From assembly GCF_000238255.3 (NCBI RefSeq), contig NZ_CP011039.1:297001-361000 (forward strand): a stretch of 64,000 nt of DNA, given 5' to 3'. This stretch comes from Pseudoalteromonas spongiae UST010723-006. GTDB lineage: Bacteria; Pseudomonadota; Gammaproteobacteria; Enterobacterales; Alteromonadaceae. A program made the translations under genes and the position numbers. The notes below the pieces were generated by a model. The model worked only from the letters and a program-made list of their open reading frames with translations, made no database searches and was not told the DNA's origin. Shown here piece by piece: positions 17,478-26,447 of the stretch (positions are counted from its first letter, which is position 1; each line of letters starts with the position of its first letter).

Positions 17478-18379
17478 TGTATCTATCGCACTTCGGTTTG
17501 ACCGAGTTACCGTTTTCGCTAACGCCAAATACGCAGTTTTATTGCGCGTTAGCACCCCATAATGAAGCCATGGATGTATTGATTACCGCACTCAATATGG
17601 GTGAAGGCTTTATTAAAGTTACGGGTGAAGTCGGTACCGGAAAAACATTGTTATGTCGAAAGTTACTCAACAGCTTTGATGATTCAACCATAGTCGCGTA
17701 TATCGCTAATTCGTATTTAAGTCCTGATGAGTTGTGTTATGCAATTGCCAACGAATTACAAATTGATATTAGTAGCGATTTAGATCAGCAATCACTTAGC
17801 CAAAAAATCCAAGACCAGCTACTAGCATTAAATCATCAAGGCAAACGCGTTGTTTTAATTATTGATGAAGCTCAGTGTTTAAGTTGGGATTCGTTGGAAG
17901 CAGTGCGCTTATTTACTAATTTAGAAACCGAAACACGTAAGTTAATTCAGGTTGTGTTATTTGGCCAGCCAGAGCTCGATAGCCGCTTAGCGAATCAAAA
18001 AGTGCGTCAGTTAAGGCAGCGAATTAGTTTTTCATACACTTTACGCCCTATGACTAATGCTGAAGTGGCTTATTACATTCGTCATCGCTTAGAAGTTGCT
18101 GGAGTTGAGCAGCCCAAAGAGCTTTTTTCCAATAAGGTGTGTTTGCTTATTGCAAAAGCGAGTCGTGGTATTCCGCGTTTAGTTAATTTGTTAAGTCATA
18201 AAGTGCTTATTCAAGGCTATGGTGAAGGTATTCAAAAAGCCAAAGTTGCTTATGTGTATAGCGCCGCGCAAGATACAGAAGATTGCCGCTTAAGTCGCTC
18301 ACGTATTTGGCCAATGTACTTAGCTTTGTTGTTAGTAATCGGTACGGCGACATGGTTAATAGTTAAGGAACAACTATGA
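17477..18379 (+). CDS. mshM: MSHA biogenesis ATPase MshM (ExeA-like)
   Basis: This 300-residue AAA ATPase is of the ExeA/GspA type, which helps secretin insertion across peptidoglycan. Walker A is GEVGTGKT at residues 50-57 and Walker B is LIIDEAQ with D130 and E131. An arginine-rich sensor region follows (RQRISFSYTLRPM). One hydrophobic helix near the C-terminus (WPMYLALLLVIGTATWLIV) anchors it in the inner membrane, leaving almost no periplasmic part. It overlaps mshN by four bases (ATGA). Confidence 0.93.
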   Translation: MYLSHFGLTELPFSLTPNTQFYCALAPHNEAMDVLITALNMGEGFIKVTGEVGTGKTLLCRKLLNSFDDSTIVAYIANSYLSPDELCYAIANELQIDISSDLDQQSLSQKIQDQLLALNHQGKRVVLIIDEAQCLSWDSLEAVRLFTNLETETRKLIQVVLFGQPELDSRLANQKVRQLRQRISFSYTLRPMTNAEVAYYIRHRLEVAGVEQPKELFSNKVCLLIAKASRGIPRLVNLLSHKVLIQGYGEGIQKAKVAYVYSAAQDTEDCRLSRSRIWPMYLALLLVIGTATWLIVKEQL

Positions 18380-19542
18380 GTGTACTGAATAAAACGCTCA
18401 AGGGGTTAGAGCAAAGGCAAACGGAAGCTGCACCGAGCGCAGAGCGAGAACAAACAGTAAACGTAACGCCAATTTCAGATATTGGAGAAAAACTGCATAA
18501 GTTAGCAATTCCAGTATTAGCTGTGATGGCATTATCGCTCGTTGCTTATGTAGTTTATAAAAAAGATCTGGTTCAGCATTTTTTTGTAAAATCGCCAAAC
18601 GCTGCTGAAAATGTTCCTGTGGCTACTGCTAATAACGACAAACCAGCTGTAAGTGAGCCAACAAGCGAAACGCCAAATCGCATGCTTGAACAGGAAAATG
18701 AACAAGCAAATCAACAAAGAAATGAGCAAGTAGCTGAGCAATCTAAATCGCTAACAGCTCAATCATTACCGCAAGCAGAGCAAGTAACGCAAACTATCGA
18801 GATGGATAATGATACAACTGCCACACAAGCTCCCCGCGTAGCGTCACAAAAAGTGGTGCCTTCTGAAGAGGAAACGCCACTCGTTCAGCTTGTAGAACGC
18901 GAAAAAGCGCGACCAACTGAACGTCAGGCGACGATGAAGCAAGTTACTAAGATAACAGCAACGCAACAGGCAAATGAGCATTTTCAAGCCGGAAAAAAAG
19001 CCTTCACGTTTGGTTTGGTAGGTGAGGCAATTGCTGCGTTAGAGCAATGTATTGCGGTGCTAAATGAACATATTGAGTGTCGTAGCTTATTGGCCGCAGC
19101 GTTTTATGGCCGCCAAGAAACCGTGAAAGCCAGTAATGTACTTGAGCAAGGTTTAAGTTTAAAACCCGACAGTATGGAGTGGCGAACTCTGCTGGCGCGC
19201 ATTTACGCGGATAACAAACAATATAACGAAGTACTGAGTGTATTGCCGCAGCGCTATGAAAGCCAAGGTGATAAAGATTTTTGGATATTAAAAGGCTTAG
19301 CTGCACAGCAATTAAAGCAACACGAAGTGGCTTTACGCAGTTTTAAAAAATTAACACTATCACAGCCTGAGCAAGGTAAGTGGTGGTTAGCAATGGCGCG
19401 CTCTGCTGAATTTCTACAACAGTGGCAAAATGCGATGCAATATTACACAACAGCGACGCAAATTGGCAATTTGTCGCCTGCATCACAGCGTTATGCCGTT
19501 GAGCGTTTACAGTTTATAAGAGGTCGACTCGATGCGTCCTAG
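18376..19542 (+). CDS. mshN: MSHA biogenesis TPR protein MshN
   Basis: This 388-residue bitopic protein has a short cytoplasmic segment, one membrane helix (IPVLAVMALSLVAYVVY, residues ~38-55), a long Gln/Glu/Thr-rich linker to about residue 190, and a C-terminal domain of tetratricopeptide repeats. Examples are AIAALEQCIAVLNEHIECRSLLAAAFYG and EVALRSFKKLTLSQPEQGKWWLAMA. The repeats should lie in the periplasm, where they may aid secretin assembly with MshM. The linker is low complexity and will align poorly with other species. The 3' end overlaps mshE by 11 bases. Confidence 0.88.
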   Translation: MSVLNKTLKGLEQRQTEAAPSAEREQTVNVTPISDIGEKLHKLAIPVLAVMALSLVAYVVYKKDLVQHFFVKSPNAAENVPVATANNDKPAVSEPTSETPNRMLEQENEQANQQRNEQVAEQSKSLTAQSLPQAEQVTQTIEMDNDTTATQAPRVASQKVVPSEEETPLVQLVEREKARPTERQATMKQVTKITATQQANEHFQAGKKAFTFGLVGEAIAALEQCIAVLNEHIECRSLLAAAFYGRQETVKASNVLEQGLSLKPDSMEWRTLLARIYADNKQYNEVLSVLPQRYESQGDKDFWILKGLAAQQLKQHEVALRSFKKLTLSQPEQGKWWLAMARSAEFLQQWQNAMQYYTTATQIGNLSPASQRYAVERLQFIRGRLDAS

Positions 19543-21241
19543 GTTAAAAATGCGATTGGGTGATTTGTTGGTTCATGAACATATCATCTCGGAACAACAA
19601 CTCAACGATGCGCTTCAAGCGCAAAAAATAACTGGGCGAAAGCTCGGTGCTACATTGATTGAGCAGCAAGTGATTGAAGAAACTCAATTACTACGCTTTT
19701 TAGCGCAGCAACTTAATGTTGCGTTTGTAAACTTAGACAATGAAAAGCTCGATCCAAAGGTGGTTAAGCTGATCCCTGAGGTTTACGCTCGTCGTTTTAG
19801 AGCGCTGGCATTAGCAGACCTTGGTGAGTCGATTCAAATTGCGATGAGTGATCCGGCTGATTTATCGAGTTTAGATCAGCTAGCGCCCATTGTTGCGCCA
19901 AAGCAAATTGAAATCGTTGTTGCACAAGAGAAGCAAATTCTTAATGCGTTCGATAATTTATATCGCCGCACGCAAGACATTGAAAGCTTTGCATCTCAGC
20001 TGCAAGAAGAGTATCAAGAAACCGAAGAGTTTGAACTTAACGCGCTAGACGAAAACACCTCAGATGCCACGGTTGTAAAATTACTGCAGTCGATTTTTGA
20101 AGATGCAGTGCAAATGCGTGCGTCGGATATTCATATTGAACCTGATGAAGGCATTTTACGCATTCGTCAGCGTATAGATGGAATTTTGCATGAAAACACC
20201 CTTGATCAAGTAGCTATTTCAGCGGCGTTGGTACTGCGCCTTAAGTTAATGTCGGGTCTTGATATTTCAGAGAAACGTTTACCGCAAGATGGTCGTTTTA
20301 ATATCACCATCAAAGGTCACAATATTGATGTGCGTGTTTCAACCATGCCGGTACAACATGGTGAGTCAGTGGTAATGCGTTTGCTCGATCAGTCGGCGGG
20401 TCTATTAACGTTAGATGAAACCGGTATGCCTTTAAAAGTGCTCAATAAAATGCGTACTGCGCTAAAGCGACCGCACGGCATGATTTTGGTTACAGGGCCA
20501 ACGGGTTCGGGTAAAACCACAACACTTTACGGTGCATTAAGTGAGTTAAACCAATCGAGCAAAAAAATTATTACTGTTGAAGACCCCGTGGAGTATCGTT
20601 TACCTCGTATTAACCAGGTTCAGGTAAATAGCAAAATTGGGTTAAGTTTTGCATCTGTATTACGTACTACACTTCGTCAAGACCCTGATATTTTGATGGT
20701 CGGTGAGATGCGAGATCAAGAAACAGTTGAAATTGGTTTGCGCGGTGCGTTAACCGGTCACTTAGTTTTATCAACATTGCATACCAATGATGCGATTACC
20801 AGCGCCATGCGTTTAATTGATATGGGAGCGCCAAGCTATTTGGTAGCAAGCTCTTTACGCGCAATTTTAGCGCAGCGCTTAGTGCGTCGTGTATGTGATA
20901 AATGTGCGAGCGATTATACGCCTGATGCACAAGAACTTGCTTGGATAAATCATATTAATCCTCGCTTTAGCGGTGCTCAGTTTAAGTTAGGCAAAGGTTG
21001 CAACAGTTGCAATCAGACCGGTTATCGTGGCCGGATAGGTGTGTTCGAATTACTAGAAATGAACGAGCCTATGATGGATGCACTACGTTTAGCTGATACA
21101 CAAGCGTTCTCAGAAGCGGCGCGCGCAAACCCTGAGTTTGAACCTTTATCAGTGATGGCATTGGATTACGCAAGCCAAGGCATTACCTCACTTGAAGAGG
21201 TGTTTAGAGTGGCTGAAAGTTTGCCTGAGTTAGTAGGTTAA
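19532..21241 (+). CDS. mshE: MSHA pilus extension ATPase MshE
   Basis: This is the PilB/GspE-family hexameric ATPase that powers pilus extension, 569 residues. Its N-terminus is the MshEN domain known to bind cyclic di-GMP: RLGDLLVHEHIISEQQL is followed by KLGATLIEQQVIEETQL, the two 24-residue motifs of that domain. Walker A is GPTGSGKTT at residues 322-330. The Asp box, Walker B (DPDILMVGEMRD) and His box (GHLVLSTLHTND) follow. A four-cysteine zinc site (VCDKC and GCNSC) lies near residues 453-492. Pilus assembly should therefore respond directly to cyclic di-GMP. Confidence 0.96.
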   Translation: MRPRLKMRLGDLLVHEHIISEQQLNDALQAQKITGRKLGATLIEQQVIEETQLLRFLAQQLNVAFVNLDNEKLDPKVVKLIPEVYARRFRALALADLGESIQIAMSDPADLSSLDQLAPIVAPKQIEIVVAQEKQILNAFDNLYRRTQDIESFASQLQEEYQETEEFELNALDENTSDATVVKLLQSIFEDAVQMRASDIHIEPDEGILRIRQRIDGILHENTLDQVAISAALVLRLKLMSGLDISEKRLPQDGRFNITIKGHNIDVRVSTMPVQHGESVVMRLLDQSAGLLTLDETGMPLKVLNKMRTALKRPHGMILVTGPTGSGKTTTLYGALSELNQSSKKIITVEDPVEYRLPRINQVQVNSKIGLSFASVLRTTLRQDPDILMVGEMRDQETVEIGLRGALTGHLVLSTLHTNDAITSAMRLIDMGAPSYLVASSLRAILAQRLVRRVCDKCASDYTPDAQELAWINHINPRFSGAQFKLGKGCNSCNQTGYRGRIGVFELLEMNEPMMDALRLADTQAFSEAARANPEFEPLSVMALDYASQGITSLEEVFRVAESLPELVG

Positions 21242-21245
21242 GCCG

Positions 21246-22472
21246 ATGCCGTTTTTTGCCTATCAAGCAAAAGATAAACAGGGCAAACCGGTTAACGGTG
21301 AGCTTGAGGCGCATGATGATAATGCGGCTGCAGATGTACTATTGAGGCGTGGGTTAATACCGCTGTCTATTAAACCTAGCACTGGTGAAAAAGAGGGCGA
21401 TAACTCGCCGCTAATGGCGCTTTTTCAGCCAAAAGTAACCCTTGATGAGTTGATTGTCTTTTCAAGGCAAATGTACTCGTTAATGAAAGCGGGTATTCCG
21501 ATTATTCGGGCGATTGTCGGGCTTGCTGAAACCACTACGCACCCTGTTTTTCGTGATGCCTTACTCGATGTTGCAAAGCAACTTGAGCAAGGTCGCAATT
21601 TATCCGCGGCATTTGCCAGTCACAAAAAGATATTTAACCGCTTGATGGTATCGATTGTGGTAGTGGGTGAAAGTACGGGTAAGTTAGAAGATGCATTTTT
21701 GCAACTTGCGACGTATTTTGAACAAGAGCACGAAACTCGCAAACGTATTAAAGCAGCAATGCGTTATCCAACGTTTGTGATTATTGCATTGGCAATCGCA
21801 ATGTTTATTCTAAATATTTTCGTTATTCCAACATTTGCTGAGATGTTTGCAAAATTTAATGCCGAGCTGCCATTAATGACACGAATTTTAATTGGCACAT
21901 CTAACTTTTTTGTTACGTATTGGCATCTACTTTTACTTTGTATTTTAGGAACTTTCATTGGCGTTAGAGGTTACCTGAAAACACCTGTTGGCAGGCTAAA
22001 ATGGGATAGAATAAAACTAAAAATTCCAATTGTTGGCAGCATTATTGAGCGCTCGTTATTGGCTCGCTATAGTCGTTCGTTCGCCATGATCTTACGCGCA
22101 GGTGTACCTATGACGACCGGGCTATCATTGGTGGCCGAAGCGATTGATAACGCCTTTATGGAAGAGAAAGTAATCGATATGCGACGCAGTATTGAAAAAG
22201 GTGAAAGCTTACTGCGTGCATCGAAAAATAGCGAACTGTTTACTCAATTAGTATTGCAAATGGTGGCCGTAGGCGAAGAAACCGGGCGAGTCGAGGAGTT
22301 ACTGCAAGAAGCGGCTGAATTTTACGAGCGTGAAGTGGATTTTGATTTAAAGAGTTTAACCGCCAAAATCGAACCAATTCTAATTTCGATTGTAGCGGGT
22401 ATGGTGCTTGTTTTAGCCTTGGGTATCTTTACGCCAATGTGGGATATGATGTCGGCAATTAAAGGACGATAA
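21246..22472 (+). CDS. mshG: MSHA platform protein MshG
   Basis: This is the inner-membrane platform protein of the PilC/GspF family, 408 residues. The N-terminus MPFFAYQAKDKQGKPVNG is typical. Two homologous GspF domains follow, each with membrane helices (TFVIIALAIAMFILNIFVIPTF, and ISIVAGMVLVLALGIFTPMWDMM at the end). The conserved MVAVGEETGRVEELL and VSIVVVGESTGKLEDAFL sequences mark the two cytoplasmic domains. It turns with MshE to add pilin subunits to the fibre base. It starts 4 bases after the mshE stop. Confidence 0.95.
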   Translation: MPFFAYQAKDKQGKPVNGELEAHDDNAAADVLLRRGLIPLSIKPSTGEKEGDNSPLMALFQPKVTLDELIVFSRQMYSLMKAGIPIIRAIVGLAETTTHPVFRDALLDVAKQLEQGRNLSAAFASHKKIFNRLMVSIVVVGESTGKLEDAFLQLATYFEQEHETRKRIKAAMRYPTFVIIALAIAMFILNIFVIPTFAEMFAKFNAELPLMTRILIGTSNFFVTYWHLLLLCILGTFIGVRGYLKTPVGRLKWDRIKLKIPIVGSIIERSLLARYSRSFAMILRAGVPMTTGLSLVAEAIDNAFMEEKVIDMRRSIEKGESLLRASKNSELFTQLVLQMVAVGEETGRVEELLQEAAEFYEREVDFDLKSLTAKIEPILISIVAGMVLVLALGIFTPMWDMMSAIKGR

Positions 22473-22474
22473 AT

Positions 22475-22951
22475 GTGGCAAATACTCACGAATCCAGTAC
22501 TGGGTTATATCGTTTTATAATCATATTGATTATTTTTTGCCTGCTTTACTGGGTGTTGGCAGGAAAAATGCTAGGCTTATATGATGAAGTAGAACAGGTG
22601 GTTGCAAAAAAATCAAAAGATGAGTTTGTAACTAGCATTAATCACATTAGGCATCAATGGATGCGTGATAAGCAAAGCGAAGTTGAAATGTCGTTAGTTG
22701 GGCAGTCAACGCTAACTAGTGAAGGCTTGTTAAAAGCACGTGTTAACCGCAATGGGTTTGTAACCCACGTAGTTACATCATCCAAAGCACAATGTGATGG
22801 TTTGTTTGAAAATTTACAGTCGATTGCGTTATCTGATGTTAACAGTGTTGAAATATTAGATCATGGTCAAATAATTGGCTGTAAATACTATAAAAATTCA
22901 GTTTTACTATTTAAGTACATGTTCTTAAATGGCATAGTGAGCAATAGTTAG
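22475..22951 (+). CDS. mshF: MSHA biogenesis protein MshF
   Basis: This 158-residue protein of poorly conserved sequence sits in the mshF slot between mshG and mshB. It starts with GTG two bases after the mshG stop, preceded by AAAGGA. One N-terminal membrane helix (YRFIIILIIFCLLYWVLAG) is followed by a periplasmic domain with two cysteines (QCDGLF and IIGCKYY) that may form a disulfide. It lacks a prepilin G/FxxxE site, so it is not a pilin. Its role in assembly is unknown; the name rests on synteny. Confidence 0.75.
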   Translation: MANTHESSTGLYRFIIILIIFCLLYWVLAGKMLGLYDEVEQVVAKKSKDEFVTSINHIRHQWMRDKQSEVEMSLVGQSTLTSEGLLKARVNRNGFVTHVVTSSKAQCDGLFENLQSIALSDVNSVEILDHGQIIGCKYYKNSVLLFKYMFLNGIVSNS

Positions 22952-22997
22952 AGCATAAATGTTAACTTTGGTTACAATTAAGTCGTCGAGGCGTCAA

Positions 22998-23612
22998 ATG
23001 AAGAAAAATCGAGCAAAGAATACAGGCTTCACATTAATCGAGATGATTATTGTGGTAATAATTTTAGGCTTACTCGCTGTTACGGCATTGCCGCGCTTTA
23101 TTGATATTCAGGAAGAGGCGGAACGCTCAACGGTTGAAGGCGTAGCAGGTGGTTTAGCCGCAGCGGTTGGTCTAGTGCGAGCGCAATGGGAAGTGTTAGG
23201 CCGCCCTGATAATAATACGGCTACCAACTTTATTGATTATGATACAACGCGAGTTGGTATTGACCCTGATATTGGTTACCCAACGTCAGGCTTAGACGCT
23301 GCAAATAACGAAGTTGCAGGGTCAACTGAAACAACAGCGCTAAATACTGCAAAGTGTCAAGCAGTGTTTAACTCTGTACTGCAAAGTGCACCTTCTAATA
23401 CGACATCAGCGGCAGCAGCGACAGTGGAAGAAAATACGTACTTAATTCGATTTGTTAATAACGGCTCTGTGGATGGTGCAAGCGATACGTGTTTGTATTA
23501 TTTAGTAAGCTCGTTAGATTTAACAGCGATTCCTGGAAATGCGTTAGACGCTAACTTTCGTGGTATTGAATACTCACCTGCAACTGGCGTAGTGCGAGTT
23601 TTTGGTAACTAA
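22998..23612 (+). CDS. mshB: Minor prepilin MshB
   Basis: This 204-residue type IV prepilin has the cleavage site NTGFTLIEMIIVVIILGLLA. The prepilin peptidase would cut before phenylalanine, and E5 of the mature protein is present. The globular domain has two cysteines (AKCQAVF and DTCLYYL). I place the start at the ATG at 22998, preceded by CGAGG, because a frame start at 22959 would add 13 residues that make the leader too long. MshB is the minor pilin nearest in sequence to MshA; its helix continues RFIDIQEEAERSTVEGVAGG, like that of the major pilin. Confidence 0.88.
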   Translation: MKKNRAKNTGFTLIEMIIVVIILGLLAVTALPRFIDIQEEAERSTVEGVAGGLAAAVGLVRAQWEVLGRPDNNTATNFIDYDTTRVGIDPDIGYPTSGLDAANNEVAGSTETTALNTAKCQAVFNSVLQSAPSNTTSAAAATVEENTYLIRFVNNGSVDGASDTCLYYLVSSLDLTAIPGNALDANFRGIEYSPATGVVRVFGN

Positions 23613-23637
23613 TTTAGGCTTTAAAGAGGTAAAAGAT

Positions 23638-24171
23638 ATGAAAAAGCAAACAGGTTTTACACTAGTAGAGTTAATTATTGTAATTGTAATTTTAGGTATT
23701 TTGGCAGTAACTGCTGCACCTAAATTTTTAGATTTACAAGGCGATGCTAATGCTTCGACTATTCAAGGTGTTGCAGGTGCTGTTGATAGTGCAAGTTCTA
23801 TTGTTTATGGTAAAGCAGTAATTGCGGGATTACAGAAAACTGCAAGTGGTGCATCGAACGAGATTGATGATGGCAACGGTAATACTATCGCCTTAAACTA
23901 CGGCTATCCAACGGCTACTGCAACAGGTTTGCCAGTAGCATTAGATATTAATGTAGATTCAACGAGCCCTTACAATGGTGCAGATTTTAACTTTGTAGCG
24001 ATCTCTGGGACGCCAAACACTGCGTATATATTTGCAAATGGAAGCGTTACGCCAACCGGTTCAAATGATACAGAAATTTGCGCTGTAAAATACACAGAAG
24101 CTTCAGCAACTACAGCCACACCTCCCGTGTACTCTGCTGCAAACACAGAAGTTTTTACTGCTGGTTGTTAA
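23638..24171 (+). CDS. mshA: Major MSHA pilin MshA
   Basis: This is the main structural pilin, 177 residues before processing. A six-residue leader (MKKQTG) precedes the mature N-terminus FTLVELIIVIVILGILAVTAAPKF with glutamate at position 5. The mature part has two cysteines, in EICAVKY and at the very C-terminus (TAGC), giving the usual C-terminal disulfide loop. The start at 23638 has the strongest ribosome site in the operon (AAAGAGGT), fitting a highly made subunit; an upstream ATG at 23602 inside mshB is not used. The gene is followed after nine bases by mshC with no terminator between them. Confidence 0.93.
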   Translation: MKKQTGFTLVELIIVIVILGILAVTAAPKFLDLQGDANASTIQGVAGAVDSASSIVYGKAVIAGLQKTASGASNEIDDGNGNTIALNYGYPTATATGLPVALDINVDSTSPYNGADFNFVAISGTPNTAYIFANGSVTPTGSNDTEICAVKYTEASATTATPPVYSAANTEVFTAGC

Positions 24172-24180
24172 AAAATCTAA

Positions 24181-24648
24181 ATGAAACAACAAGGTTTTAG
24201 TCTTGTCGAGCTAATAATAACCTTGGTAATTTTAGGCACCTTGGCAGTAACCGTGGTGCCTAAATTTTTTACAAACGAAAGTTTTGATAGCTTTGAGTTC
24301 CGCGACAGAACTCTTACTATATTGCGCACTATGCAACTTCGCGCAATGCAAAATACTAATAATACCTTATCCCACAAAGTGTGTTTTAGTAGCGCTCAAA
24401 TCGCACCCGCAATGACCAATAATTGCGCCAACTTAGCTATCGACTTTGCATATCTTGTTGTCAATATTCCAGCTAGTAGCACAGCAACACGTATCCAAAC
24501 CCTTGATTCAAATAGTGCCAGTTTTAGTGAGCTAGAGTTTGATGATTTTGGCAGACCAAATTTAAATTGCGCGGCAAATTGCAAAATTGATTTTGGTGAG
24601 GCGGATATTTGCATTTCTGCACAAGGTGGCATTTATGCATGTGAATAG
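24181..24648 (+). CDS. mshC: Minor prepilin MshC
   Basis: This 155-residue prepilin has a four-residue leader (MKQQ) and the site GFSLVELIITLVILGTLA. Cysteines are paired in the globular part (VCFSS, NNCANL, NCAANC, DICIS). The start codon follows the mshA stop by only nine bases, and I see no Shine-Dalgarno sequence in the spacer AAAATCTAA. It is likely translated by coupling to mshA at much lower yield, as suits a minor pilin. It overlaps mshD by 14 bases. Confidence 0.88.
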   Translation: MKQQGFSLVELIITLVILGTLAVTVVPKFFTNESFDSFEFRDRTLTILRTMQLRAMQNTNNTLSHKVCFSSAQIAPAMTNNCANLAIDFAYLVVNIPASSTATRIQTLDSNSASFSELEFDDFGRPNLNCAANCKIDFGEADICISAQGGIYACE

Positions 24649-25177
24649 GCTTAAGGGCTTTACCTTAATTGAAGTGATTTTTGGCATAGTGTTAATGGCG
24701 ATTGTGCTTACCATAGTAACAGGCCTGTTAGCACCACAGGCAAAGCAAAGTGCCGACCCCGTGATTCAAGTTAAAGCCAATGAACTAGGTCAGGCGATGA
24801 TGAACGAGATTTTAGGGCGTTCATTTGACGAGCAATCACGACGCAGCCCACCCTATACACAATGCGGTATAGCCCCCAATTTATGTACACCGCCAGCTAA
24901 TTTAGGCAATGATGGTGGTGAAACGCGCGCAGAGTTTAATGATGTAGATGACTTTATTGGTAATTATTCAACCGCTGCTATACAAAATAGCTTAGGTGAA
25001 TCGATTTCAAATCTTTATCCAGGCTTTAGTCTGTCAGTTACTGTGGTTTACGATGATGATGCCAATGGTGAAGCAGATACATCTGGTGATTTTAATACCC
25101 TAAAACTAATAACTGTAACGGTGACAGCGCCAACAGGCGATGTATATGGTTTTTCTGCCTACAAAGGTAACTACTAA
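24635..25177 (+). CDS. mshD: Minor prepilin MshD
   Basis: This 180-residue prepilin has the leader MHVNRLKG and mature start FTLIEVIFGIVLMAIVLTIVTG. The start at 24635 is preceded by AAGGTGG inside mshC; a frame start at 24587 would give an improbable 24-residue leader. The globular domain includes ANELGQAMMNEILGRSFDEQS, typical of MshD/GspI-like minor pilins, and a TQCGIAPNLCTPP segment with two cysteines. Its last base is the first base of mshO (TAATG). Confidence 0.88.
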   Translation: MHVNRLKGFTLIEVIFGIVLMAIVLTIVTGLLAPQAKQSADPVIQVKANELGQAMMNEILGRSFDEQSRRSPPYTQCGIAPNLCTPPANLGNDGGETRAEFNDVDDFIGNYSTAAIQNSLGESISNLYPGFSLSVTVVYDDDANGEADTSGDFNTLKLITVTVTAPTGDVYGFSAYKGNY

Positions 25178-26001
25178 TGAACCGCGCTAAACGAAAAGGT
25201 TTTAGCTTGGTCGAGCTGATAATTGTGATTGTGATTATTGGTATTGTAAGCATTAGTACGATGCAGTTTATAAAGTTTGGCGCACAGATTTATGCAACGG
25301 GTACAGAGCGAGATGAAGTGGTAGCACAAGCACGTTTTGCCTTATTGCGGTTAAGTAAAGAGTTACGCCAAGCAACGCCTAATTCGATTCGAGTTCAAGC
25401 CGGTAATATTTCAGGTCAAGCGTTTCAATGTATAGAGTTTACCCCGTTTAAAGCCAGCAGTATTTATGTCAACAACCCACCGCTTGATACTTCAAGTGCA
25501 GGTGATTTAATTGTTATTGCGTTTAATAATGAAGATAAAGCGTTTGAAAATGATCGTGTTACCTTGTATCCACAAAGCCCTGCTGATATTTATGATTTGA
25601 GTAATAACCGCGTTCGCTTACTATCGGCAGATCCCGTTGAAGAAGAGACAAATAAAACACAGCGTTGGTCATTTGATAATGGTTTTGCAGTTGCTTCACC
25701 AACGCAGCGATTGTTCGTATTGAATAACAGCCCAATTAGCTTTTGTGTTGAAGGTGATAGTTTATATTATTATCAAGGTTATGATTTTGAAGTGAATCAG
25801 CCAACGCCTTCGCTTTTGCATGTGCTTGATGGAGTGAAAGGTCAGTTTTTAGCAAAATACATTTCAGATCATTTAGCTTTTGAGTTTAATGACGCAAGTT
25901 TAACGCGAAATGCTATTGTTAATATAAGGCTGGCGATGGGATTTAATAGTTCTGAATCCTTGGTATTTAACCATGAAGTGCATATTCCAAACGTGCCCTA
26001 G
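25177..26001 (+). CDS. mshO: Minor prepilin MshO (PilW-like)
   Basis: This 274-residue prepilin has the leader MNRAKRKG and mature start FSLVELIIVIVIIGIVSIS. The ARFALLRLSKELRQATPNSIRV segment after the helix is characteristic of PilW/GspJ-type minor pilins. Minor pilins of this kind prime assembly at the pilus tip. The globular domain is larger than in MshA. MshP follows after eight bases. Confidence 0.88.
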   Translation: MNRAKRKGFSLVELIIVIVIIGIVSISTMQFIKFGAQIYATGTERDEVVAQARFALLRLSKELRQATPNSIRVQAGNISGQAFQCIEFTPFKASSIYVNNPPLDTSSAGDLIVIAFNNEDKAFENDRVTLYPQSPADIYDLSNNRVRLLSADPVEEETNKTQRWSFDNGFAVASPTQRLFVLNNSPISFCVEGDSLYYYQGYDFEVNQPTPSLLHVLDGVKGQFLAKYISDHLAFEFNDASLTRNAIVNIRLAMGFNSSESLVFNHEVHIPNVP

Positions 26002-26009
26002 AGAAATGT

Positions 26010-26447
26010 ATGACGTTAAGGTTTAAACAGCAAGGCAGTTTATTAATTACATCGTTATTTGTTGCTATTGTATTGTTGGCACTCGGATTAGCGCTGACAC
26101 GTGTTATTGAAGGGGGCGCGCAATCAAATGCGGTAGAGTACTATGGCTCTAAAGCGTTTTTGTCAGCGCAAAGTGGTGTTGAATGGAAACTCACACAGTT
26201 GTTTCCGCTGAATGCGCCAAACGGCGTATGTAATGCTGATGTGCCGCCAAACCATTTTAGTGCAACTAAGTATATGGAAAATTGCCAATTTGTAGAGCTG
26301 TCATGTAGCTCGGTGAATAATGTGGCGGATGCAAATTCTCCAACCTCTACGGTGACTGTGTATCGGATAACCAGTACAGTAAGTTGTGATTCTGGCCAGT
26401 GGACAACACAGAGAAGTCTCAATGTTGAAGCAAAAACACTTAACTAG
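26010..26447 (+). CDS. mshP: MSHA biogenesis protein MshP (PilX-like)
   Basis: This 145-residue protein has a type IV pilin-like N-terminal hydrophobic helix (GSLLITSLFVAIVLLALGLALTR) after MTLRFKQQ. The processing site is the degenerate GSLLITS form used by PilX/GspK proteins, and the mature glutamate at position 5 is missing. The following SKAFLSAQSGVEWKLTQLF matches the PilX consensus. Several cysteines are present (VCNAD, NCQF, LSCSS, SCDSG). The 3' end overlaps mshQ by 26 bases. Confidence 0.85.
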   Translation: MTLRFKQQGSLLITSLFVAIVLLALGLALTRVIEGGAQSNAVEYYGSKAFLSAQSGVEWKLTQLFPLNAPNGVCNADVPPNHFSATKYMENCQFVELSCSSVNNVADANSPTSTVTVYRITSTVSCDSGQWTTQRSLNVEAKTLN

